Assembly (NCBI GenBank): GCA_016709545.1
Contig: JADJMO010000020.1
Coordinates: 1 to 64,000, forward strand
Direction of reading: 5' to 3'
DNA length: 64,000 nt
Source: Myxococcales bacterium
Lineage (GTDB): Bacteria; Myxococcota_A; Polyangia; Polyangiales; JADJMO01
Positions 9,547 to 17,059 of the stretch are shown piece after piece. The notes below the pieces were generated by a model, which saw nothing but the letters and a program-made list of their open reading frames with translations, had not been told where the DNA came from and ran no database searches. Positions within the stretch are counted from its first letter, which is position 1. Each line of letters starts with the position of its first letter. The translations under genes and the position numbers were made by a program.

Positions 9547-10383
9547 TCAAGCTCGGCCCCGGCGGGGGTCCGAGAGCCAGGCCTCCATGTCCTGCTCCTT
9601 CTTGAGCAGCACGCCGAGGAACGGCAGATCGCGGCGCAGGCGCTCCACGCCGATGCCCTCGCGTGACAGGACGGTGATCCAGTCGACCAGCTCGCTCGTG
9701 CTCGGGCGCTTGCGCAGCCGCGGTGACTCGCGCACGCCGTAGAAGGCGGTGATGGCCTGGTCGACCAGCGCCTCGTCGATGTTCGGGTGGTGCACCCGCA
9801 CGATCGCCTTCATGCGCTCCTTGTCCGGGAACGTGATGAAGTGGAACACGCAGCGGCGCAGGAAGGCGTCGGGGAGCTCCTTCTCGTTGTTCGACGTGAT
9901 GACCACCACGGGGCGGGCGTGCGCGACGACCTCGTCGCCCGTCTCGGCCACCACGAAGCGCATGCGATCGAGCTCGTGGAGCAGGTCGTTCGGGAACTCG
10001 AGGTCCGCCTTGTCGACCTCGTCGATGAGGAGCACGCGCGGCGCCGACGCCGTCGACTCGAGGAACGCGCGACCGAGCGGCCCGAGCTTGATGTAGCGGC
10101 GGATGTCCTTGGGGTCGCCGTCGCCAAAGCGCGCGTCGTAGAGCCGCGCGACCGTGTCGTAGACGTAGAGGCCGTCCTGGGCCTTGGTGGTCGACTTGAC
10201 CGGCCAGTGGATCAGCTCGGCGCCGACCGTCTCGGCGATCGCCGTGGCGAGCAGCGTCTTGCCGGTGCCGGGCTCCCCCTTGACGAGGAGTGGACGCTCG
10301 AGGGCGAGGGCGCAGCGCACGGCCGACTCGAGGCCCTGATCGGTGAGGTAGCTCTGGGTGCCTGAGAAGCTGGGGAGGGGCAT
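9547..10383 (-). CDS. MoxR-family AAA+ ATPase
   Basis: The 278-aa protein has Walker A GEPGTGKT (36-43), Walker B VLLIDEVD (118-125), a sensor segment VVITSNNEKELPDAFLRRC and a lid domain. MoxR ATPases act as chaperones, typically with a von Willebrand A (CoxE-like) partner, to insert metals or activate complexes. No VWA gene follows here; the next gene on this strand is the kinase-ATPase at 9442. The ATG at 10383 has a good GGGAGAGG ribosome-binding site. It is divergent from the envelope protein gene starting at 10449, with 65 bp between. Confidence 0.93.
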   Translation of the reverse strand: MPLPSFSGTQSYLTDQGLESAVRCALALERPLLVKGEPGTGKTLLATAIAETVGAELIHWPVKSTTKAQDGLYVYDTVARLYDARFGDGDPKDIRRYIKLGPLGRAFLESTASAPRVLLIDEVDKADLEFPNDLLHELDRMRFVVAETGDEVVAHARPVVVITSNNEKELPDAFLRRCVFHFITFPDKERMKAIVRVHHPNIDEALVDQAITAFYGVRESPRLRKRPSTSELVDWITVLSREGIGVERLRRDLPFLGVLLKKEQDMEAWLSDPRRGRA

Positions 10384-10448
10384 CGCGCCTCTCCCTGTAG
10401 GATCGAAATTCGAAAGCCGAAAGCCCGACGGCTAGGCTGGGGAGAAAC

Positions 10449-11456
10449 ATGGCCTCTCCGCTCCGGGCAGCCTCCTCCGCGGCGCTCGTCACGCTCCTCC
10501 TCGCCGCGACCGCGCACGCCGACAAGGTCGCCAACGTCCACGCGCGTGGCCCGGCCACCCTCGAGGAGCGGACGACGATCACCAAGGCGGGTGACGTCGC
10601 CGCGACGAAGCTCGGCCACACCACCATCCCCGAGTCCGAGGTGCTGCAGGGCGAGGCCGCCGCGGGCGCGCTCATCGGCTCGAGCGAGGGCCTCGTCGCC
10701 GTCGGCAAGACCACCGGCGCCGACTGGGTCGTCGAGGCCAACGTCAGCTACGGCACCGGCGGCGTGATGCACGTCGAGCTCAAGGCCTGCCAGACCTCGA
10801 GCGGGCGCGTGGAGACCCTGGTGCGCGACCTCGATCCCAAGGCCGACACCGCGCAGCAGATCGGCGAGATGCTCACGCTGCTGCTCCGGCCGCAGGGGGT
10901 CGGCGACGATCCCATCCCGTGGCTCGCGGCCAAGCCCAAGCCGCCCGCGGCCAAGGTCGAGCAGAAGGTCGAGCCGCCGCCGAAGCCCGCGCCTCCGCCG
11001 CCTCGCTACGGCGAGGGCGGCAACGTCGCGATCGGGGCAGGGGGCGGCTTCTCGTACGTCCTCGCCCGCCCGGACACGGCGGTCGGGAGCAAGATGCTCG
11101 GCGCCTGGTCGCTGCACGGGCGCTTCGCGGTCCCGGTCCCGCGGCTCGAGGTCGGCGCCACCTTCGCGGGGCTGTTCGGCAAGGCCAACGCGCTCCGCAT
11201 CGAGGCCATCGGACGCTACCGGCTCGTCGAGGCGGGCCGCTTCGCGCTCTCGGCGGAGGCCGCGATCGGCGTGCTCGCGCTCCTCGGCGGTGAGCAGAGC
11301 GCCCGTTTCCTGGTCGGCATCTCGCCGATCGCGACGGTGGTGCTGACCAAGGCCTTCCAGCTCGACGTGGATCTCGGCGCGCTGCGCGTCGCGCCGGGCG
11401 GCACGGGCACGCTCGCCTTCGCCGGCGTGACCGCGAGCGTGATGCTGCGGTTCTGA
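10449..11456 (+). CDS. Exported envelope protein: CsgG/LpoB-like domain plus C-terminal beta-barrel
   Basis: The 335-aa protein has a clear signal peptide (LVTLLLAATAHA, cleavage near residue 24). Residues about 60-150 (VGKTTGADWVVEANVSYG, then ACQTSSGRVET) have the pattern of bacterial CsgG/LpoB-like domains, in which paralogue names and activity are asserted by strand-turn repeats. A Pro/Lys-rich linker (about 155-185) leads to a second half of alternating hydrophobic strands ending in Phe (VMLRF), which is typical of an outer-membrane barrel. The ATG has GGAG six bases upstream. Function is unknown. tsaE follows after 3 bp. Confidence 0.7.
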   Translation: MASPLRAASSAALVTLLLAATAHADKVANVHARGPATLEERTTITKAGDVAATKLGHTTIPESEVLQGEAAAGALIGSSEGLVAVGKTTGADWVVEANVSYGTGGVMHVELKACQTSSGRVETLVRDLDPKADTAQQIGEMLTLLLRPQGVGDDPIPWLAAKPKPPAAKVEQKVEPPPKPAPPPPRYGEGGNVAIGAGGGFSYVLARPDTAVGSKMLGAWSLHGRFAVPVPRLEVGATFAGLFGKANALRIEAIGRYRLVEAGRFALSAEAAIGVLALLGGEQSARFLVGISPIATVVLTKAFQLDVDLGALRVAPGGTGTLAFAGVTASVMLRF

Positions 11457-11459
11457 GGC

Positions 11460-11930
11460 ATGATCGCGCTCCCGAACCGCCGGGCCACCCTCGCGCTCGC
11501 CCGCCGCCTCGCCCAGGCCCTCGTCCCCTCGGATCTCGTGGTGCTCGTGGGCGGGCTCGGCGCCGGCAAGACCTTCCTCGCGCGGGGGCTCCTCCGCGCG
11601 CTCGGCGTGCCCGAGGAGATCGCCGTCCCGAGCCCCACGTTCACCCTGGAGAACGAGTACGGCCCCGAGGAGGGCGCCCGGCTGCCCGTCATCCACGCCG
11701 ATCTCTATCGGCTGCTCGGGGGCGACCTCGAGGCCGAGCTCGCGGGTCTCGGCCTGCGCGACCGACGTTCTGCCGGCGCGGCGCTCCTCGTCGAGTGGGG
11801 CGAGGACGCCTTCTCCCCGCTGGCCGGCGACGGCCTCCTGGTCCACCTCGAGCTCGAGCCCCGGCGCGCCACCCTCCGCGCCGAGGGCCCTCGCGGCGAA
11901 GCGCTCCGAAACGCGGCCGAGATCGAATAG
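11460..11930 (+). CDS. tsaE: tRNA threonylcarbamoyladenosine biosynthesis ATPase TsaE
   Basis: TsaE is the ATPase that resets the TsaB-TsaD complex making t6A at position 37 of ANN-decoding tRNAs. The protein is 156 aa. It has Walker A GGLGAGKT (31-38), the family signature PSPTFTLENEY and a Walker B-like HADLYRL followed by LVEWGE, all in the expected order. It sits three bases after the preceding gene and 11 bases before a lipoprotein gene, probably by chance of operon packing. tsaB, tsaC and tsaD are not in the window. Confidence 0.95.
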   Translation: MIALPNRRATLALARRLAQALVPSDLVVLVGGLGAGKTFLARGLLRALGVPEEIAVPSPTFTLENEYGPEEGARLPVIHADLYRLLGGDLEAELAGLGLRDRRSAGAALLVEWGEDAFSPLAGDGLLVHLELEPRRATLRAEGPRGEALRNAAEIE

Positions 11931-11941
11931 CATCGGCCCCC

Positions 11942-12574
11942 GTGCGAACGGCGCCCCTCCTCCTCGCGCTCACTCTGCTCTCGTCGCTGCCCGTGGTCGC
12001 GTGCGGCCCGGGCAAGCCCCCCGAGGGCCCCACGGGCCCGCGGACCCGCTTCCGCGAGGGCGACTTCGTCGTCTACCGCTATACGGGTACGTATACCAAG
12101 GAGCCGGTCGTCCTGCGCGAGCAGATCCTCGCGCAGAAGGGCCTCGAGCTGCGGATCGGCGTGTCCGTGCGGCGCGGCATCGACGAGCGCAAATGGGTGC
12201 AGGTGGTCACCGACCTGCCGGAGAACCGCAAGAACGAGGTCGTCGACGCGCTGTTCCTCGAGGACCACGGCAACCTGCGCCGGCTCGAGAACAAGAAGAA
12301 CCACGACCTCTACGCGCTCTACGAGTGGACCTTCCTCCTGCCCGACGGCAAGCCGCTCACGGTCGCGGACGAGAAGCGCGAGCTCACCATCCAGGGCACG
12401 CACTTCGACTGCGACGTGCGCGTCGGCAAGACCAAGGTGCAGGGGCGCGTGCTCTCCTTCGAGGAGGTCGAGTGCCCGGATTTCCTGTGGACCCACGCTG
12501 GCGGGCGGTTCTGGGACGAAGCCACCTCCGAGGAGGTCTACCGCGCCGAAGTCGTCGCCTTCGGACACAAGTGA
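11942..12574 (+). CDS. Lipoprotein of the barrel/cytochrome locus, unknown function
   Basis: The start is a GTG at 11942, placing a normal signal peptide ahead of the lipobox VVACG (Cys21). The 210-aa product is a soluble beta-rich domain with one conspicuous VVYRYTGTY strand and cysteines only near DCDV and ECPD. It is the first of four closely spaced exported genes: the next starts 18 bp downstream (outer-membrane barrel), then the 13-haem cytochrome. This suggests a role in assembling or decorating that complex, which is inference from position only. Confidence 0.7.
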   Translation: MRTAPLLLALTLLSSLPVVACGPGKPPEGPTGPRTRFREGDFVVYRYTGTYTKEPVVLREQILAQKGLELRIGVSVRRGIDERKWVQVVTDLPENRKNEVVDALFLEDHGNLRRLENKKNHDLYALYEWTFLLPDGKPLTVADEKRELTIQGTHFDCDVRVGKTKVQGRVLSFEEVECPDFLWTHAGGRFWDEATSEEVYRAEVVAFGHK

Positions 12575-12592
12575 CCTCGAGCGAGTGAGGCC

Positions 12593-14113
12593 ATGAGCGT
12601 GCGTTTCCCGTCCTCGAGGGCGATCGGCCTCGCGTTCGCCGTGCTGGCGAGCGCCGGGCCGGCGCGCGCGTACGACGCCGAGGTCGACGCCACCGTCACG
12701 GGGCAGGCCTACCAGCTGCGCGGCCTGAGCGGCGACCCTGTGCTCTCGCGCCGCAGGGTCACCTCGACCCTGCAGCTAGGCGTCTACGATCTCGGGGGTG
12801 GGGGCCGCAAGGACGGCCCGCAGCTCGTGTTCCGCACGCGCATGCGGCTCGACACCGACTTCGGCTACCAGCGCGAGGAGTACGCGCTCGGCTCCGACCT
12901 GGTCACGTCGCGGTTCGTGCCGCAGCTGCAGCCGGCGCCCGTCGAGATGATGTACGGCTACCTCGAGGGCCGGCGCTGGCTCGGGGGCTTCGTCAACTTC
13001 AAGCTCGGCCGGCAGTACCTCGTCGACCCCCTCGGCTGGTACGGCTTCGACGGCGCGCTCGTGCGCGTCACCACGCCGTTCTTCGTCGCGCTCGAGGTCT
13101 ACGCTGGCTTCGAGTCGCGCGCCGGCCTCCCGTTCACGACGCGCGTGCAGATCGGCCGCTTCGAGTCGCCCGGCGTCGTGCGCTTCGACCGCAGCGAGTA
13201 CCCGACCTCCGGCTACCCGTCCGTGCAGCCCGCCGGCCTCGCCCCGGTCTACGGCGTGTCCCTCGAGACCGCGGGGCCCACCTGGATCCACGGCCGGCTC
13301 ACCTACCGCAAGGCCTGGAACACCGGCACCTCGTACATCGGCGGCAACGGCGTGCTCTACGGCCCCGACGCGATGGGCATCTACGACGCGCGGCGCGTCT
13401 CCACCGAGCGCCTCGGCTACGGCGTCAACCTCTCGGCGTTCGAGTGGTTCGGGGCCCGGGGCAACCTCGTCTACGACCTCGTGTCCCGGCGCTTCGCCGA
13501 CGTGGAGGCCGGCCTGGATCTGTTCGCCGGCAAGCGCGTCGAGGCGAGCGTGGACTACACGTATTTCCGCCCGATCTTCGACGCGGACTCCATCTTCAGC
13601 GTGTTCGGCTTCGAGCCGATGGACGACCTCGCCGCGCGGGTCGACGTGCAGGCCACCGAACGCTTCACGGTGGGGGTCGACGGCAAGGTGCGGCGCTACC
13701 GCAGCGACGACCTCACCCCGGAGGGCGTGCGGGTCGGGAGCGCCTCGAGCCTCGCGCCGGGGTTCGGCGGCAACGCGCGCTACCGCTTCGCGAGCGCGAT
13801 GGTCCGCGCCAAGACCTACGGCCTGTTCGGCGACCAGGGGCGGCGCGTCGGCGGCGATCTCCTCTTCACGCAGCGCATCGGCCCGCGCTTCACCTTCGAC
13901 GCCCAGCTCTCGCTCTGGAACTTCCTCGACAAGCTGCGCACGGACGCCAAGGGGGCCCCGCGCGAGGCCACCAGCGTGGGCTACGTGCTCGCCGCCGGCT
14001 ACCGGCTGAGCCCCGACAGCGACGCGATGCTGCAGTGGGAGCACGACGAGAACCGCCTCGTCGGCTCGCGCTTCCGGCTGCTCGCGGTCCTCCACGTGAA
14101 GGTGTGGCTGTGA
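12593..14113 (+). CDS. Putative outer-membrane beta-barrel protein
   Basis: The 506-aa protein has a signal peptide ending AGPARA near residue 26. The mature sequence is made of alternating polar and hydrophobic strands with many Tyr, Arg and Phe residues (for example FRTRMRLDTDFGYQ, FKLGRQYLV, HGRLTYRKAW) and ends in a typical barrel terminus VLHVKVWL. No cysteines or haem motifs are present. Its stop overlaps the GTG of the 13-haem cytochrome gene (GTGA), so the two are translationally coupled. By analogy with porin-cytochrome conduits such as MtrB or OmbB, it may sheath or export the cytochrome; it could equally be an ordinary porin. Confidence 0.75.
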   Translation: MSVRFPSSRAIGLAFAVLASAGPARAYDAEVDATVTGQAYQLRGLSGDPVLSRRRVTSTLQLGVYDLGGGGRKDGPQLVFRTRMRLDTDFGYQREEYALGSDLVTSRFVPQLQPAPVEMMYGYLEGRRWLGGFVNFKLGRQYLVDPLGWYGFDGALVRVTTPFFVALEVYAGFESRAGLPFTTRVQIGRFESPGVVRFDRSEYPTSGYPSVQPAGLAPVYGVSLETAGPTWIHGRLTYRKAWNTGTSYIGGNGVLYGPDAMGIYDARRVSTERLGYGVNLSAFEWFGARGNLVYDLVSRRFADVEAGLDLFAGKRVEASVDYTYFRPIFDADSIFSVFGFEPMDDLAARVDVQATERFTVGVDGKVRRYRSDDLTPEGVRVGSASSLAPGFGGNARYRFASAMVRAKTYGLFGDQGRRVGGDLLFTQRIGPRFTFDAQLSLWNFLDKLRTDAKGAPREATSVGYVLAAGYRLSPDSDAMLQWEHDENRLVGSRFRLLAVLHVKVWL

Positions 14114-15477
14114 GCGCGCGGGCCGTCTCCACCTGGCTCTGCGCGCTCGCGGTGCTGCTCGGCGCCGTGCTCGCCGTGGCCGAGGAGGGCAAGCCCTCCA
14201 TCAAGCCCTCGGCTTCGGCCTCGGTCTCCGCCTCGGCTTCGATCGCGCCGCCGTGGGCGCCCATCGGCGGCCTCGCGCCGATGCCGGGTGGCGTGTTCGT
14301 GCCGAAGACCGCGCTGCCTCCGGGCGCCGATTTCCCCGACCCCGGGCCCTCCCGCGCCATCTATCCCGCCCAGAAACTCCCGCTGCGGTTCTTCCACGTA
14401 AAGCACGTGAAGGACCAGAAGATCGCCTGCAAGTACTGCCACCCGCTGGCCGAGAAGAGCACCTCGTCGGCCGACGACCTGCTCCCGAAGAAGCACGAGC
14501 CGTGCATCGAGTGCCACGCGATCGACGAGAAGAAGCCGGAGAAGAGCGAGACGCCGCCCGCGCGCTGCGACGCCTGCCACCAGAACGTCGTCGTCACCAA
14601 CGGCGTGGCGGTCGTGCCCAAGGTGGTGATGCCGAAGCCGAACCTCAAGATGAACCACGCGGCGCACGCCAAGAAGGGCATCGCCTGCGCGGAGTGCCAC
14701 GGCGACGTCGGCTCGCTCGAGCTCGGCACGCGCGACCAGCTCCCCCGCATGAAGGGCTGCTTCGGCTGCCACCAGAACCCCGAGCCGGGCGGCCCGTCCA
14801 CGCTCAAGAGCGCCGGGGCCAAGTCGGCGTGCTCCACCTGCCACGTCACCCGCAAGGACGGCGTGCTCGAGACCATGTTCGCGAGCGGCGTGCTCATGCC
14901 CCCGAAGTGGCTCAAGAACGCGCAGCACGGGAGCGACTTCCTCACCCGCCACAAGAAGGTCGCCGGCGCCGACTCGGCGTTCTGCGGCAACTGCCACAAG
15001 GAGCAGGAGTGCGTCGACTGCCACGACGGCAAGACCAAGCCCAAGCTCGTGCATCCGAACGACTGGCTCTCCACCCACGCCATCGCGGCGCGCTTCGACG
15101 ACCCGAAGTGCAGCTCCTGCCACGCGCAGCAGAACTTCTGCCTGCCGTGCCACACCCGGGTCGGCATCACGCCCTCGTCTCCGAACGGCGTCGCGTCGAG
15201 CCTGCGCTTCCACCCGGCGGCCTCCGTGTGGTCGGGCAACAAGAAGGGCCCGATGCACCACGCGATCGAGGCCCAGAAGAACCTGATGGCCTGCATCAGC
15301 TGCCACGTGGAGCGCGACTGTGTGGTCTGCCACGGCACGACCGGCGTCGGAGGGAAGGGGGCGAGCCCCCACGGCACCTCGTTCGTGACCAGCTGCGCCG
15401 TGCAGTTCTCGAAGAATCCGCGGCCCTGTTTCGTGTGCCACACGCTGGGCGACAAGGCCCTCGGGGTGTGCAAGTGA
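14110..15477 (+). CDS. Exported multihaem c-type cytochrome (13 CxxCH motifs)
   Basis: The 455-aa protein starts at GTG 14110 within the preceding stop codon. A Sec signal (WLCALAVLLGAVLAVA) has no lipobox, so it is probably periplasmic or secreted. Thirteen CxxCH haem-binding motifs are present: CKYCH (107-111), CIECH, CDACH, CAECH, CFGCH, CSTCH, CGNCH, CVDCH, CSSCH, CLPCH, CISCH, CVVCH and CFVCH (440-444). Many extra His residues can serve as distal ligands (FHVKHVKD, MNHAAHAKK). The N-terminal part resembles cytochrome c7/c3-type triplets. It should move electrons along a haem wire; donor and acceptor are not known. Confidence 0.93.
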   Translation: MSARAVSTWLCALAVLLGAVLAVAEEGKPSIKPSASASVSASASIAPPWAPIGGLAPMPGGVFVPKTALPPGADFPDPGPSRAIYPAQKLPLRFFHVKHVKDQKIACKYCHPLAEKSTSSADDLLPKKHEPCIECHAIDEKKPEKSETPPARCDACHQNVVVTNGVAVVPKVVMPKPNLKMNHAAHAKKGIACAECHGDVGSLELGTRDQLPRMKGCFGCHQNPEPGGPSTLKSAGAKSACSTCHVTRKDGVLETMFASGVLMPPKWLKNAQHGSDFLTRHKKVAGADSAFCGNCHKEQECVDCHDGKTKPKLVHPNDWLSTHAIAARFDDPKCSSCHAQQNFCLPCHTRVGITPSSPNGVASSLRFHPAASVWSGNKKGPMHHAIEAQKNLMACISCHVERDCVVCHGTTGVGGKGASPHGTSFVTSCAVQFSKNPRPCFVCHTLGDKALGVCK

Positions 15478-15521
15478 CCCGCCAGCGCACCGTCGAGATC
15501 GACGTCCGGGCCGCAAAAGAC

Positions 15522-15551
15522 TTGCCCGGCTCGCCAGCAGGGGGCTATAGC
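15522..15551 (+). promoter_or_regulatory. Candidate housekeeping promoter
   Basis: A -35-like TTGCCC (15522-15527) and a -10-like TATAGC (15546-15551) are separated by 18 bp. Each matches four of six bases of the sigma-70 consensus. It lies in the 135-bp gap after the 13-haem cytochrome gene and 62 bp before the GTG of the 84-aa gene, so that gene and the following lipoprotein may have their own transcript. Confidence 0.35.
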
Positions 15552-15612
15552 CCACCTGGTCCGTTCCCATCTGCCCCATCTGCCCTGCCCGCCACCTCGA
15601 AGGAGGCCGTCC

Positions 15613-15867
15613 GTGAACGAGCTCGTCCGCTACCTACTCGAGAACATGTACCTGGACTTCCAGGGGGAGATTTCGTTCGAGCAGGTGCGCGCGATGCTGC
15701 GGGACGACGGCAGCCGCGAGGCGCGTGCGCTGCTCGAGAAGCTGACGCAGGAGAGCGGCGTGAACGACATGCTCATCGCGCTGGCCGACACCCTGAAGGA
15801 CTACATCCAGACGGGCATCAACAACGAGACGATCCGCGAGCAGCTCAAGGAGTACGCCGAGTCCTGA
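15613..15867 (+). CDS. Small helical protein (84 aa), unknown function
   Basis: The start is a GTG with a strong ribosome-binding site (GAAGGAGG, 6 bp spacing). The product is 84 aa, acidic and almost wholly predicted helix, with no signal peptide, cysteine or membrane segment, so it is cytosolic. I do not recognise the family; short helical proteins of this kind appear in myxobacteria next to varied genes. Its stop overlaps the apparent start of the following lipoprotein gene. Confidence 0.72.
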   Translation: MNELVRYLLENMYLDFQGEISFEQVRAMLRDDGSREARALLEKLTQESGVNDMLIALADTLKDYIQTGINNETIREQLKEYAES

Positions 15868-17027
15868 GCCGCGCGCTCGCTCCTGCGGGCCACCCCGCCG
15901 GTGGGTTCGCGCCAGCGCTGCTGCTCCTGCTCCTCGGCGGCTGCGATCGCGGGGGAGACTACCCACGCCACGCAGGCCCGCCGCCGCGTGTCCTCGGGAC
16001 CTCGCTGACCCTCCTCGGAGTTCCCTGCCCGACCAGCTCGGCGTCGGGGGCAGGGCGGGTCTGCGAGGTCAAGCTGCGTCCGCTCGTCGTGATCCGGTTC
16101 GATCGCGTCCTCGCCAACTCGGCGAGCGCGCGCGTGAACTACCGGATCTCGAGCGGCACGGTCGTCGACGTCGTCTTCAAGAAGGTGCGGGTCGATCCGG
16201 TGGAGCGCACCGTCACCCTCGCGCTCGACGCGCCGCTGCAGCGCAACACCCTCTACCGCCTCCGCGTGAGAGCCGCCGACAACCCCGGCGATCGCCTCGC
16301 TTCGTTCGACGGCACGGCGTTCGAGGGCGAATACGTCCAGGACTTCGTGACCAAGGCCGAGAAGGACCCGGCCGACACCGAGGACGTCGATCTCGACCCG
16401 ATCCCCGCCGATCCGTGCGCCGTCCAGGCCATCTTCCGGAAGAGCTGCACGGGCGCCGATTGTCACGGCTCGCCGAGCGCCGGCGTGACCACCGCGCGCG
16501 CCATGGGGCTCTCGCTCGACAGCGACCTCGGCCTGCAGCAGACCGCGATCGGTCACGCGTCGGTCCTCATACAGCGCGCCGCCAATCCGGGCAGCGGAGG
16601 CGCCGCGCCCCTCGCTGGCCTCGGCTTCCCTCGGGGTCTGCCCATCGTCGATCGACGGGAGGGCGGCTCGACGTCGAGCTTCCTGCTCTACAAGCTCCTG
16701 CTCGCCGGCCCCGCCGAGCTCGGGCAGTTCGGGGAGGAGGCGGTCCTCGGCGCGCCGCTGCCCAAGGGGCTCGCCGCGCCCGACGGCCGCGTCGCCGACC
16801 TGTGGCGGCGCACGATCGCGGACCTCTCCGTGCTCGTGCCGGGTTCGGGCATGCCTCCCTCGGCCCCGCTGCGGCTCGAGGAAATCCGCGCGGTGCGCCG
16901 GTGGATCGACGGCGCAGGGGCGGTGCAGCCGACCGAGGCTTGCACGGGTGACGCTGGGACCGACGCGACGGATGCCGAGGCTGGGGCCTCCGACGGCTCG
17001 GTCGATTCTCTCGTCGACGGAGGCTGA
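15864..17027 (+). CDS. Lipoprotein with Ig-like domain and CX4CH cytochrome-like motif
   Basis: The frame begins around 15864. No ATG or GTG is available, so a CTG overlapping the previous stop (CTGA) is the best start. It gives a signal peptide with lipobox LLGGC (Cys28) and 387 aa. Residues about 70-140 form an SbsA-type Ig-like fold (IRFDRVL, then YRLRVRA). A single cysteine-histidine motif CTGADCH (CX4CH) sits in SCTGADCHGSPSAG, resembling the cytochrome-like modules of myxobacterial surface lipoproteins. The tail is Asp/Ala/Gly-rich. Whether haem binds is uncertain because the spacing is non-canonical. It belongs to the redox locus by position. Confidence 0.75.
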   Translation: MSRALAPAGHPAGGFAPALLLLLLGGCDRGGDYPRHAGPPPRVLGTSLTLLGVPCPTSSASGAGRVCEVKLRPLVVIRFDRVLANSASARVNYRISSGTVVDVVFKKVRVDPVERTVTLALDAPLQRNTLYRLRVRAADNPGDRLASFDGTAFEGEYVQDFVTKAEKDPADTEDVDLDPIPADPCAVQAIFRKSCTGADCHGSPSAGVTTARAMGLSLDSDLGLQQTAIGHASVLIQRAANPGSGGAAPLAGLGFPRGLPIVDRREGGSTSSFLLYKLLLAGPAELGQFGEEAVLGAPLPKGLAAPDGRVADLWRRTIADLSVLVPGSGMPPSAPLRLEEIRAVRRWIDGAGAVQPTEACTGDAGTDATDAEAGASDGSVDSLVDGG

Positions 17028-17059
17028 CGGGGCTCGGCACCTTTGTCTAGACTGTGCCC

